Below, piece after piece: positions 1-7,190 of a stretch of DNA of 13,924 nt. How positions within the stretch are numbered: the first letter of the stretch is position 1; each line of letters opens with the position of its first letter. This DNA comes from an uncultured Faecalibacterium sp. (GTDB taxonomy: Bacteria > Bacillota > Clostridia > Oscillospirales > Ruminococcaceae), in NCBI GenBank assembly GCA_937917475.1, contig CALDNF010000044.1, forward strand, positions 1-13,924, written 5' to 3'. The position numbers and the translations under genes were made by a program. The notes under the pieces were generated by a model, which was not told where the DNA came from, ran no database searches, and saw only the letters and a program-made list of their open reading frames with translations.

Positions 1-35
1 ACTACAAGGGCGAGGAAGTCATCAAGAAGGCCTAA
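1..35 (+). CDS. 3' end of an unidentified gene (partial)
   Basis: The third frame reads ten codons ending in YKGEEVIKKA and a TAA stop at 33-35. A terminator-like hairpin follows 37 bases later, which fits the end of a transcription unit. The tail is Lys/Glu-rich as in many cytosolic enzymes, but it is far too short to identify a family, so no function is proposed. Confidence 0.5.
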   Translation, partial: YKGEEVIKKA

Positions 36-71
36 TTTGCGCAGAATTGGTGGCACATTGGTGTTATGTTG

Positions 72-108
72 AGAAGGGGATGGCGCAATGCCTTCCCCTT
101 CTTTCTTT
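72..108 (+). terminator. Intrinsic terminator hairpin after the partial upstream gene
   Basis: AGAAGGGGA (72-80) pairs perfectly with TCCCCTTCT (94-102). After a T/T mismatch, GGC (82-84) pairs with GCC (90-92), leaving a 5-nt loop. A T-rich tail, TTCTTTG, follows. The hairpin ends only about 10 bases before the next gene's ribosome site, leaving no room for a promoter in between. Either the next operon is read through this hairpin or its promoter lies upstream of it. Confidence 0.75.
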
Positions 109-126
109 GTCTGGAGGTGAAATGCA

Positions 127-1455
127 ATGGCGATCAAAATCGACCACATTGACGCGGGCAGTGAGGCCGAACAGCTGGGCCTGCAGCCCGGTGACGAACT
201 GCTGAGCGTGGATGAAAACGAGCTGAACGATACACTGGACTATGATTTCTATACGGACAGCAAAAGCTTTCACCTCAAGGCAAGGGTTGCGGACGGCATC
301 CGGGAATGGGATGTCCACCGCGCCGAGCGCGGCCCCTTTGGCTGCGATTTCAAGACCTATCTGGGGGATGAGAAGCACTCCTGTTCCAACCACTGCATGT
401 TCTGCTTCATCGACCAGCTGCCCCCGGGAATGCGCGAGAGCCTGTATTTCAAGGATGATGATGAGCGCCTGAGCTTTTTGTTCGGCAACTACATCACCAT
501 GACCAACATGCAGGATCACGAGATCGACCGCATCATCAAGATGCACATCTCGCCCATCAACATCTCGGTGCACACCACCAACCCCCAGCTCCGGGTCCGG
601 ATGCTGGCCAATAAGCGGGGCGGTGAGGTGCTCAAGTACCTGCCCCGGCTGGTGGAGGGCGGCATTGCCGTCAATTGTCAGCTGGTGCTCTGCCGGGGTG
701 TGAACGACGGCGATGAGCTCCGCCGGACCCTGACCGACCTGCTGGAACTGACCCCCATGGTCCAGAGCATTGCTGCTGTGCCCTGCGGCGTGACGGATTA
801 CCGCAAAAACCTTTATCCGCAGGTGCCCTTTGATAAGGAGACCAGTGCCGCTGTCATCGACATTCTGGAAGAGTTCGGTGACGAGTGCGTGAAACGCCAC
901 GGCAAGCGGATCATCTACCCCAGCGATGAATGGTATCTCAAGGCGGAGCGGCCCATCCCTCCGGCAGAATTCTATGAGGAGTTCGATCAGCTGGAAAACG
1001 GCGTGGGCATGATGCGCCTGTTTGAAGAAGAGTTCCTTGCGGAACTGGAAAAGCCCCACCGCATTTACGGCACCAAAAAGCTGGATGTGGTCACCGGCAC
1101 CATGGCAGCTCCCCTCATCACCCGGATGATGGAAGAGCTGCACCGTCAGTACCCCATGATCGAAGTCACAGTCCACCCTGTTAAAAATAACTTCTTTGGC
1201 GGCAACATCGGCGTGGCCGGTCTGATCACGGCTACGGATATTCTGGACCAGTGCAGGGGAAAACTGACCAGCGGGATCCTCGGCGTGCCGGAGGTGATGC
1301 TGCGGGACGAAAAGGACATGTTCCTGGACAGCATCACGGTGGAACAGCTGGCCCAGCAGCTGGGCGTGAAGATCGAGATCCTGCCGGCTTCCGGCGGAGA
1401 CGAGGCTAAGGCCCTTCTGCGCAGTGGCCTGCACATTTCGAGAAGAAGAAAATAA
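127..1455 (+). CDS. PDZ / radical SAM / DUF512 domain protein
   Basis: 442 aa, the usual length for the family. An N-terminal PDZ-like segment (about 1-57, with LGLQPGDELLSVD) is followed by a radical-SAM type CxxxCxxC cluster at Cys86, Cys90 and Cys93 in the context SCSNHCMFCFIDQLP. The C-terminal DUF512 region carries the hallmark NNFFGGNIGVAGL (354-366) and LPASGGD (419-425). The three cysteines would ligate a 4Fe-4S cluster that cleaves S-adenosylmethionine. The substrate is unknown for the whole family. There is no signal peptide or membrane segment, so it should be cytosolic. The start ATG at 127 is preceded by GGAGGTG at 114-120. The stop is 33 bases before der, and this gene commonly sits next to der in Clostridia, which suggests co-transcription and perhaps a link to ribosome or RNA maturation (inference). 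Confidence 0.93.
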   Translation: MAIKIDHIDAGSEAEQLGLQPGDELLSVDENELNDTLDYDFYTDSKSFHLKARVADGIREWDVHRAERGPFGCDFKTYLGDEKHSCSNHCMFCFIDQLPPGMRESLYFKDDDERLSFLFGNYITMTNMQDHEIDRIIKMHISPINISVHTTNPQLRVRMLANKRGGEVLKYLPRLVEGGIAVNCQLVLCRGVNDGDELRRTLTDLLELTPMVQSIAAVPCGVTDYRKNLYPQVPFDKETSAAVIDILEEFGDECVKRHGKRIIYPSDEWYLKAERPIPPAEFYEEFDQLENGVGMMRLFEEEFLAELEKPHRIYGTKKLDVVTGTMAAPLITRMMEELHRQYPMIEVTVHPVKNNFFGGNIGVAGLITATDILDQCRGKLTSGILGVPEVMLRDEKDMFLDSITVEQLAQQLGVKIEILPASGGDEAKALLRSGLHISRRRK

Positions 1456-1488
1456 TGTATTTTTTATAGAAGGAAAGGAGGAATCCCC

Positions 1489-2832
1489 ATGAGCAAACCG
1501 ATCGTAGCAGTGGTGGGCCGCCCCAACGTGGGCAAATCTACCCTGTTCAATAAACTCTGCGGTCAGCGTCTGGCTATCGTCGAGGATACCCCGGGCATCA
1601 CCCGGGACCGCATCTTTGCCAACTGTGAGTGGAGCGGCCACGAGTTCCTGCTGGTGGATACCGGCGGCATCGAGCCCAAAGCCACCGAGGGCATTCTGGC
1701 CCATATGCGGGAGCAGGCAGAGATCGCCATTGACACCGCCGACTGCATCATCATGGTGGTGGACGTAAAGGACGGCCTGACCGCCGCCGACGAGGACGTG
1801 GCCCATATGCTCCGCCGGAGCCATAAGCCCATTATCCTTGCCGTCAACAAGTGCGACAACGTGGGCCAGACCCCCATGGAGCTGTATGAGTTCTATAACC
1901 TCGGCTTTGACGAGGTGATTGGAATTTCCTCGGTTCACGGCCACGGCACCGGCGACCTGCTGGATGCCGTCTGCGCCCATCTGGATTTCAGTGATGTGGT
2001 GGTAGAAGAGGACCGTATCCCGGTGGCCATCATCGGCCGCCCCAATGTGGGTAAGTCCAGCCTGACCAACCGTATTCTGGGCGAAAACCGGATGATCGTT
2101 GCCAATGAGGCAGGCACCACCCGGGATGCCATCGATACCCCGGTGGATAACGCCTACGGCAAGTTTATCTTTACCGATACCGCCGGCCTGCGCAAGCGCA
2201 GCAACATTTCCGACGGTCTGGAGCGGTATATGGTGGTCCGTGCACTGGCCGCTGTGGAGCGGAGCCGTGTGGCCCTGATCCTTGTGGATGCTACGGTGGG
2301 CTTTACCGAGCAGGACAGCAAGGTGGCCGGTTACGCCCACGAGCAGGGCAAGGCCTGCATTATTGTTGTCAACAAGTGGGATGCTGTGGAGGGCAAAGAG
2401 ACCAATACCATGGAGCAGCAGCGTCGGGGCTATGCCGAGTGCTTCAGCTTCATGGGCTATGCGCCCATCATCTTCATCTCGGCTCAGACCGGCTATAACA
2501 TCAACAAGCTGATGCAGCTGATCCGGGACGTGGACGCCCAGAACGGTGCTCGTGTGCCTACCGGCGTGCTGAACGAGATGCTGGCCCGGGCTACTGCCCG
2601 GATGCAGCCGCCCTCTGATAAGGGCCGCCGCCTGAAGATCTTCTACCTGACGCAGGCATCCACCCGGCCTCCCACGTTCGTGGCCTTTGTCAATGCAAAG
2701 CACCTGTTCCATTTCAGCTATCAGCGGTATATCATCAACCAGATCCGGGAGAATTTCGGTCTGGAGCATACCCCCATCCGGCTGGTGGTCCGGGAGCGTG
2801 GTGCCGGTGACGTCCGTGCCAAAGACGTATAA
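1489..2832 (+). CDS. der: Ribosome biogenesis GTPase Der (EngA)
   Basis: 447 aa with the two tandem GTPase domains unique to Der. Domain 1 has GRPNVGKS (10-17), DTGG (57-60) and NKCD (120-123). Domain 2 has GRPNVGKS (183-190), DTAG (230-233) and NKWD (295-298). A KH-like C-terminal domain follows (about 352-447) and ends in a basic stretch. Der is an essential cytosolic GTPase acting in late assembly of the 50S ribosomal subunit. All nucleotide-binding motifs are intact and the length is normal. The start is well supported: AAAGGAGG at 1474-1481 lies 7 bases before the ATG. It is the middle gene of a plus-strand operon, 33 bases after the DUF512 gene and 15 bases before plsY. Confidence 0.98.
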   Translation: MSKPIVAVVGRPNVGKSTLFNKLCGQRLAIVEDTPGITRDRIFANCEWSGHEFLLVDTGGIEPKATEGILAHMREQAEIAIDTADCIIMVVDVKDGLTAADEDVAHMLRRSHKPIILAVNKCDNVGQTPMELYEFYNLGFDEVIGISSVHGHGTGDLLDAVCAHLDFSDVVVEEDRIPVAIIGRPNVGKSSLTNRILGENRMIVANEAGTTRDAIDTPVDNAYGKFIFTDTAGLRKRSNISDGLERYMVVRALAAVERSRVALILVDATVGFTEQDSKVAGYAHEQGKACIIVVNKWDAVEGKETNTMEQQRRGYAECFSFMGYAPIIFISAQTGYNINKLMQLIRDVDAQNGARVPTGVLNEMLARATARMQPPSDKGRRLKIFYLTQASTRPPTFVAFVNAKHLFHFSYQRYIINQIRENFGLEHTPIRLVVRERGAGDVRAKDV

Positions 2833-2847
2833 GGGGGCGGCACATTC

Positions 2848-3507
2848 ATGACGACCTTCCTTATCGTTCTGGCCGCTGCTGCACAGGCCTACCTGCTGGG
2901 CAGCGTGGATACCGGTATCCTCATCAGCAAGTATCTCTACCACGATGATGTACGCACCCACGGCAGCGGCGCAGCCGGTATGACCAATATGCTGCGCACT
3001 TTCGGCAAAAAGGCAGCGGCCTTTACGGCGGCGGGCGATGTGCTCAAGGGTGTGCTGGCGGTTTGCATCGGCCGGTGGCTCTTTGGCTTCCTGCCCGAGA
3101 ACGCTGCTGTCTCCCCCTATCTGGGAGTCTACATGACGGCCATCCTCGCCGTGGTGGGCCACTCCAAGCCCATCTATTTTGGCTTCAAGGGGGGCAAGGG
3201 CGTGCTGGTGGCCGGTGGTGCCATCCTTGCGATCCAGCCCATCCTGCTGCCGTTTCTGGCATTGATCTTTCTGGCCTGTCTGCTGCCTACCGGTATGGTC
3301 TCGCTGGGCAGCATCACCATGGCGGCATCCTATCCCATCCTCACCCTGATCTACGGCCTGCTCAAGGGCTTTGTTGCGGGTGATCTGGCGGTTTGCGTGA
3401 TCGGTGCGGCCATCATGGGCGGCATGGTCATCTATATGCATCGTGCCAACATCCAGCGCATCCGGGAGGGCAAAGAGTACCGTTTTGGCCAGAAACATAA
3501 AAAGTGA
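2848..3507 (+). CDS. plsY: Glycerol-3-phosphate acyltransferase PlsY
   Basis: 219 aa, hydrophobic throughout with about five membrane segments (near 3-22, 56-80, 92-106, 122-150 and 152-197). PlsY transfers the acyl group of acyl-phosphate to glycerol-3-phosphate, giving lysophosphatidic acid, the first step of membrane phospholipid synthesis. The three family motifs are visible: HGSGAAGMTNMLRTFG (38-53), GHSKPIYFGFKGGKGV (104-119) and HRANIQRIREGKE (198-210). Motif 1 usually reads GSGNxGATN, so the Asn is replaced by Ala here. The start lies 15 bases after the der stop, with a G-rich ribosome site (GGGGGCGG). The gpsA and spoIVA genes that often follow in spore-forming Firmicutes are absent, and a terminator comes next. 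Confidence 0.95.
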   Translation: MTTFLIVLAAAAQAYLLGSVDTGILISKYLYHDDVRTHGSGAAGMTNMLRTFGKKAAAFTAAGDVLKGVLAVCIGRWLFGFLPENAAVSPYLGVYMTAILAVVGHSKPIYFGFKGGKGVLVAGGAILAIQPILLPFLALIFLACLLPTGMVSLGSITMAASYPILTLIYGLLKGFVAGDLAVCVIGAAIMGGMVIYMHRANIQRIREGKEYRFGQKHKK

Positions 3508-3536
3508 ACACAGCATCGAAGCTTTGTGGCCAACCG

Positions 3537-3567
3537 TCCCGCAGCTTTGAGTCAGTGCGGATTTTTT
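3537..3567 (+). terminator. Probable intrinsic terminator of the DUF512-der-plsY operon
   Basis: CCGCA (3539-3543) pairs with TGCGG (3556-3560) around a 12-nt loop and is followed directly by ATTTTTTG. The stem is short, but the U-tract is strong and the site is 30 bases past the plsY stop. Confidence 0.6.
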
Positions 3568-3589
3568 GCAGGAAAAATGCAAAAACTGC

Positions 3590-3618
3590 TTGACAATTCT
3601 GGCACTCACTGGTATAAT
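3590..3618 (+). promoter_or_regulatory. Consensus sigma-A promoter of the tRNA-Ala gene
   Basis: TTGACA (3590-3595), a 17-base spacer and TATAAT (3613-3618) match both consensus hexamers perfectly. TGG directly before the -10 box makes it an extended -10 as well. An A-rich stretch (3573-3585) sits just upstream of the -35, in UP-element position. Transcription should begin near 3625. Confidence 0.93.
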
Positions 3619-3620
3619 TA

Positions 3621-3645
3621 TCAACGTCGTCAGGCACGACGTTGA
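3621..3645 (+). repeat. Perfect 10-bp inverted repeat between promoter and tRNA
   Basis: TCAACGTCGT (3621-3630) and ACGACGTTGA (3636-3645) are perfect inverted arms around CAGGC. The left arm covers the expected transcription start, and the right arm ends six bases before the mature tRNA. It could fold as a leader hairpin removed by RNase P or act as a protein-binding operator. The sequence does not decide between these. Confidence 0.85.
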
Positions 3646-3651
3646 TCCTAT

Positions 3652-3727
<76 letters not shown>

Positions 3728-3770
3728 AAAAGCACCGTATTTCGCAGGAAGTACGGTGCTTTTCTTTTGC
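3728..3770 (+). terminator. Terminator of the tRNA-Ala gene
   Basis: AAAAGCACCGTA (3728-3739) pairs perfectly over 12 bp with TACGGTGCTTTT (3752-3763) around a 12-nt loop, and continues into TTTTCTTTTGC. It starts immediately after the CCA end. Confidence 0.93.
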
Positions 3771-3780
3771 TTAAACTCTC

Positions 3781-3833
3781 AACAAAAACATCCCCCGCAC
3801 GGCCCGGATGATTCGGGCACGGTGCGGGGGATG
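3781..3833 (-). terminator. Terminator of the minus-strand YdjIGH-like operon
   Basis: Arms CATCCCCCGCAC (3789-3800) and GTGCGGGGGATG (3822-3833) pair perfectly over 12 bp, with a nested GCCCG/CGGGC stem inside. Read on the minus strand the hairpin is followed by TTTTTGTT (3788-3781). It lies 40 bases beyond the stop of the last minus-strand gene and faces the tRNA terminator, so the two convergent units are each closed. Confidence 0.9.
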
Positions 3834-3873
3834 TATGCGTTTATTGAGCTGTTCGTTCCGGAAGAAGCATTGC

Positions 3874-4692
3874 TCAGAACGAGCCGCCGGAGGAACCGCC
3901 GAAGCCGTCGCTGTCTACGGAGGAACCGCCGGAAGAGCTGGAATTGTTATCCTGCTGAGGCGGGTCATAGACCTGCGTGCGGGTGGTGTGGGTGTAAACG
4001 TCCCGCTGGGTGCGCAGGGTGAGCCCGGCGGCGGGCATATAATCGTTGGCCTCGGTCTTTTGATGGGCAGTTTTCATCTTGGCGCAGAGAACAGCGCAGA
4101 CGATGCCCGAGATCAGGAAGGCGATGCCCACGATGATGAGGAAGATCAGCAGGCCAGGCTGGTTCGCAGGGTCGTTGTCAAAATCCAGCGGCACGCCCTG
4201 CTCGGCGTAGAAGTCCAGCGTGTCGGCACAGAGGGAAATGTAGGTCTCTGCGGCTTCGGCATATTCGCCGTCCGAAAGCAGGGGGACGATCTCGTCTTCC
4301 ATGTCCTTGATGCGGTAGTCGGTAAAAGCTGTTACACCGCCGCCGTAGGTGATGGTGACATACTTGCGGGAGCCCAGAGCCAGCAGGAATAGGATGCCAC
4401 TGTGGGAATCCCCTTCTCCGAGGTTATGGGAGATGTAGTAGGCCTTGGCGTAGTCCCGCTGATCCTGCTCCCCAATGCTGTCTGTCACAAGGAAGTAGAC
4501 GCCGCAGTCGTGGCCGCTGGCAGCATCTTCGGCCTGCTGCTCCAGCGAGGTGAGGGTGTCGGCGTCGAACAGGCCGTATTCGTCGATCACCAGCGGTGGG
4601 GCTGCAAAGACCGACAGACTGAAGCTGACGGCCAGCAGCAGAACCGCCAGCAGGGAAAGAAAGCGTTTGGGATGTTGTGTTCTGGTATTCAT
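3874..4692 (-). CDS. TPM-domain membrane protein (YdjH/YgcG-like)
   Basis: 272 aa. A signal peptide (1-31, basic start then a hydrophobic run ending VFAAP) leads into an extracytoplasmic TPM_phosphatase-type domain (about 33-165). This includes the family patterns VIDEYGLFDADTLTSLE and ILFLLALGSRKYVTITYGGG. A membrane helix (180-204) follows, then a cytoplasmic tail ending in a Ser/Gly-rich run (GGSSGGSF), as is typical of YgcG/YdjH proteins. TPM domains have been linked to photosystem repair and membrane stress, and enzymatic activity is uncertain. It is the last gene of the operon, starting 12 bases after the zinc-ribbon gene stop, with a G-rich ribosome site. The neighbours match the B. 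subtilis ydjGHI set, so a role anchoring a membrane-protection complex is likely (inference). Confidence 0.88.
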   Translation of the reverse strand: MNTRTQHPKRFLSLLAVLLLAVSFSLSVFAAPPLVIDEYGLFDADTLTSLEQQAEDAASGHDCGVYFLVTDSIGEQDQRDYAKAYYISHNLGEGDSHSGILFLLALGSRKYVTITYGGGVTAFTDYRIKDMEDEIVPLLSDGEYAEAAETYISLCADTLDFYAEQGVPLDFDNDPANQPGLLIFLIIVGIAFLISGIVCAVLCAKMKTAHQKTEANDYMPAAGLTLRTQRDVYTHTTRTQVYDPPQQDNNSSSSGGSSVDSDGFGGSSGGSF

Positions 4693-4704
4693 ACAGCCGC
4701 CCCC

Positions 4705-5796
4705 TTATAAAAAGATCAGCCAAGACAGCACTGCGATGATAGGCAGACTGATCCCGAAGAACCATCCGGCGAGACGGCCTTTGTCAATGGGCAGATCACC
4801 GATGAGACGGCCGGTCTGGCCGTTCATGGCAAAGAGAAAATCCTTGCCCTTCCACTTGGTGTGGAGCATCCAGACCGGCAGCAGGGCATAGTGGGCCTTT
4901 TTGCGGTCTACGTTGATGTTCTCCGAGAGGGTGTGCAGCTCGGAATAGCCGCTGATGGTAGCGTGAAGAGCATCGGCAGTGGAGCTCTCCATCCGTTTCT
5001 GGGCCCGCTCATAGCAGGTGTCAGCGTCCTCGTCGTACCGGTCGGCCAGAAAGCCGGGGAGATACGCCGTGGAGAAGGGCACCAGTGCACGGTAGTCGAA
5101 GGGTTCAATGGCATCCATGTGGGTGTTGGGCATCTTGCTGGAACCATCCACCGGCACCTTGAGGAAGTCGGTGGAGCCGTCCCGAGCTATGTCGTAGTGC
5201 TGGGTGGTGGTCACCATGTAGTCGCCTTCCCGGTGACTCTCCGTGATCTCGCCCTCGTATCGGCCCCGTGCATCGGCGTGGGCATCATAGAGCCAGAAGG
5301 GAACATATACGCCCTGAATCTCTTCAATGTGGTTGTGGCGGCTGAAGGCCTTGGGCAGCAGCGGCTTGCCCTTATAGTAGCGGGTCAGCTGCTCTACGGC
5401 GTTTTTCTTGTCCAGCTTGAAGGGCAGGATGTACTCGGGCTTGAGCCGTCCCGAAAGCTTGCCTCCCAGCACCGTGGGATTGCCGCAGTAGGGGCAGGTG
5501 GTGGCAGCGGTCTCGGCCTCGCAGACCAGCTCTGCCCCGCAGGAGGGGCAGCTGTAACTGGTGAGACCGGCGGCTTCGGTTTCGCTCCAGCGGGCCCGGT
5601 CATCGGAAAGGGTCTGCTTTCCGGCTTTGGTGGCAGCTGCATCGGCAGAAGCCTGCTTCTGTCCGTAGCGGGCTTCGATCTCCTTTACGTCGTAGCTGGT
5701 GCCGCAGTAGTCACAGACCAGCTTGCCGGTCCTGCTGTCAAAATGCAGCGGACCGGTGCAGGCCGGGCATTGGTAATTGGTTGTCTGGGTCGCCAT
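4705..5796 (-). CDS. Double zinc-ribbon membrane protein (YdjG-like, TFIIB-type ribbon)
   Basis: 363 aa. Two zinc ribbons open the protein: Cys10/Cys13/Cys28/Cys31 and Cys83/Cys86/Cys101/Cys104, separated by a polar linker. A beta-rich middle region (about 115-330) contains VYVPFWLYDAHADARGRYEG and LLPVWMLHTKWKGKDFLFAMNGQTG, as in the uncharacterised TFIIB-type zinc-ribbon family that includes B. subtilis YdjG. One hydrophobic segment at the extreme C-terminus (343-362) would tail-anchor it, with the ribbons in the cytoplasm. The ribosome site AAAGGGG lies about 8 bases before the ATG. It sits 14 bases after the SPFH gene and 12 before the TPM gene. It is not a transcription factor despite the domain name. 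A scaffold role between SPFH and TPM partners is inferred from the B. subtilis operon. Confidence 0.88.
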   Translation of the reverse strand: MATQTTNYQCPACTGPLHFDSRTGKLVCDYCGTSYDVKEIEARYGQKQASADAAATKAGKQTLSDDRARWSETEAAGLTSYSCPSCGAELVCEAETAATTCPYCGNPTVLGGKLSGRLKPEYILPFKLDKKNAVEQLTRYYKGKPLLPKAFSRHNHIEEIQGVYVPFWLYDAHADARGRYEGEITESHREGDYMVTTTQHYDIARDGSTDFLKVPVDGSSKMPNTHMDAIEPFDYRALVPFSTAYLPGFLADRYDEDADTCYERAQKRMESSTADALHATISGYSELHTLSENINVDRKKAHYALLPVWMLHTKWKGKDFLFAMNGQTGRLIGDLPIDKGRLAGWFFGISLPIIAVLSWLIFL

Positions 5797-5810
5797 ATCT
5801 CAGACCCCTT

Positions 5811-7100
5811 TCATGCGCCAAAGGGCTTGCCGCAGTTGGGGCAGAACTTGGGCGGCTGGGCCGGGTCAGCAGGCTCCCACCCGCAGGAAGTGCACTTGGC
5901 GGCAGGCTTGGGCTTACCGCACTCGGAGCAGAACTTGCCGGAGTTTTTGGCTCCGCAGGAGCAGACCCAGACGCTGGGGGCAGCGGGCTTGGGCTGGCCG
6001 CAGGCAGTGCAGAATTTGCCGGTGTTGCCACTCTGGCCGCAGGCGCAGGTCCAGCCGGAAGCGGCCGGGGCGGGCTGAGCCGCAGCCTGCTGAGCTCCCA
6101 TCTGGTAGAGGTTCTGGGCGTTGACGCCGCCGGCGGCAGCGGCCTGATTCATCCCCATAAAGGCCATGGCAGGTCCGGCAGAAGTATTGGCGGCGGCAGA
6201 CTGCATGGCAGCGGCCTGTGCGCCCACCAGATGAGCCGCAGCCCGGGTGGGGTCCATGAAGGCGGCACTGCGCTGAAGTTCCTTGAGCATCTGCTCATCT
6301 TCCTCGCTGGCCTTTACGCCCGAAATGCCCATGGAAACGATCTCGATGCCCCGCAGCTTGCCCCACTTGGCAGAGAGCACTTCGTTGAGGGTGTCGGCCA
6401 GTTCCATGGTGTGGCCGGGCAGGGCGGAGTAGCGGACGCCCATCTCGCTGATCTTGGCAAAGGCGGGCTGCAGGGCGGTCATCAGCTCAGTTTTGAGCTG
6501 GCCGTCCAGCGCATCCCGGGTGTAGGCTGCTTCCACATTGCCGCAGACATTGGTGTAAAAGAGGATGGGGTTGGTGATCCGATAGCTGTACTCACCGAAG
6601 CAGCGCACCCCGATGTCGATGTCAATGCCGGCACGCTGGTCCACCACACGGAAGGGCACCGGGCTGGGGGTGCCGTACTTGTTGCCCACCAGCTCCTTGG
6701 TGTTGATGTAATAGATGCGCTGGTCAGCTGCGGCGTCGCCCCCAAAGGTGAACCGTTTGCCGATCTCAGCAAATACTTCGTCGATGTTCTTGGCAAGGCC
6801 CTTCGAGAAAAGGGAGGGCTGGGTGCCGGTGCTGTAGGTGTACTCGCCGGGCTCGGCGCAGAGGTCTACCACCTTGCCCTGTTCCACGATCAGGGCGCAC
6901 TGGCCTTCGGCCACAGTGATGACCGAGCCGTCGGTGATGATATTCTCACTGCCCCGGCGGTTGGCCGAGCGGCCGGAAGTCCGCTTTTCACCCTTGATGG
7001 CCAGCACCTCCGCAGGGAGGGCATCGCAGGTGAAGAATTCTTTCCACTGATCGGCCATTACGCCGGATGCTGCACGAGCAGCCGCTTTGACAAATCCCAT
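5811..7100 (-). CDS. SPFH-domain protein with three C-terminal zinc ribbons (YdjI-like)
   Basis: 429 aa. The N-terminal two thirds (about 20-280) is the SPFH/virion-core-like domain, with GSVITVAEGQCALIVEQGKV (58-77) and KRFTFGGDAAADQRIYYINT (115-134). An Ala/Met/Gln-rich low-complexity linker (about 285-348) joins it to three zinc ribbons. These are Cys352/354/364/367, Cys380/382/391/394 and Cys403/406/420/423. The first two open with CxC and the third with CxxC. There is no signal peptide, and SPFH proteins of this class assemble on the inner membrane face. B. subtilis YdjI is the likely counterpart and belongs to a complex that recruits PspA during membrane stress. AAAGGAGA lies before the ATG. 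It is the first gene of the operon, directly under a strong promoter. Confidence 0.92.
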   Translation of the reverse strand: MGFVKAAARAASGVMADQWKEFFTCDALPAEVLAIKGEKRTSGRSANRRGSENIITDGSVITVAEGQCALIVEQGKVVDLCAEPGEYTYSTGTQPSLFSKGLAKNIDEVFAEIGKRFTFGGDAAADQRIYYINTKELVGNKYGTPSPVPFRVVDQRAGIDIDIGVRCFGEYSYRITNPILFYTNVCGNVEAAYTRDALDGQLKTELMTALQPAFAKISEMGVRYSALPGHTMELADTLNEVLSAKWGKLRGIEIVSMGISGVKASEEDEQMLKELQRSAAFMDPTRAAAHLVGAQAAAMQSAAANTSAGPAMAFMGMNQAAAAGGVNAQNLYQMGAQQAAAQPAPAASGWTCACGQSGNTGKFCTACGQPKPAAPSVWVCSCGAKNSGKFCSECGKPKPAAKCTSCGWEPADPAQPPKFCPNCGKPFGA

Positions 7101-7126
7101 AAGCCAGATCTCCTTTGTGCTTCATT

Positions 7127-7140
7127 GCCGCAGATGCGGC
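7127..7140 (-). repeat. 14-bp inverted repeat in the leader of the YdjIGH-like operon
   Basis: GCCGCA (7127-7132) and TGCGGC (7135-7140) pair around GA. The repeat lies about 7-20 bases downstream of the predicted start of the minus-strand transcript and upstream of its ribosome site. It could be a repressor operator or a small RNA hairpin. Confidence 0.6.
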
Positions 7141-7153
7141 GTTTTCTGTATCC

Positions 7154-7182
7154 AGTATACCATAGCCCGCCGTATTTGTAAA
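7154..7182 (-). promoter_or_regulatory. Promoter of the YdjIGH-like operon
   Basis: On the minus strand, TTTACA (7182-7177), a 17-base spacer and TATACT (7159-7154) form a strong sigma-A promoter, with TGG before the -10 (extended -10). Transcription should begin near 7147, giving a leader of about 45 nt. Confidence 0.85.
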
Positions 7183-7190
7183 AAATTATC

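Noticed and set aside
64..3624. A 1186-codon open frame on the minus strand opposite the DUF512 protein, Der and PlsY genes
   Set aside because: It is antisense to three well-recognised genes with full family motifs, its composition is rich in His, Gln and Gly from reversed codons, and it has no domain. GC-rich codon bias explains the lack of stops.
4861..7181. Long plus-strand open frames (405 and 466 codons) opposite the zinc-ribbon and SPFH genes
   Set aside because: Their composition is Gly/Ala/Leu-rich antisense translation with no motifs. The minus-strand frames hold intact zinc ribbons, ribosome sites and tight operon spacing.
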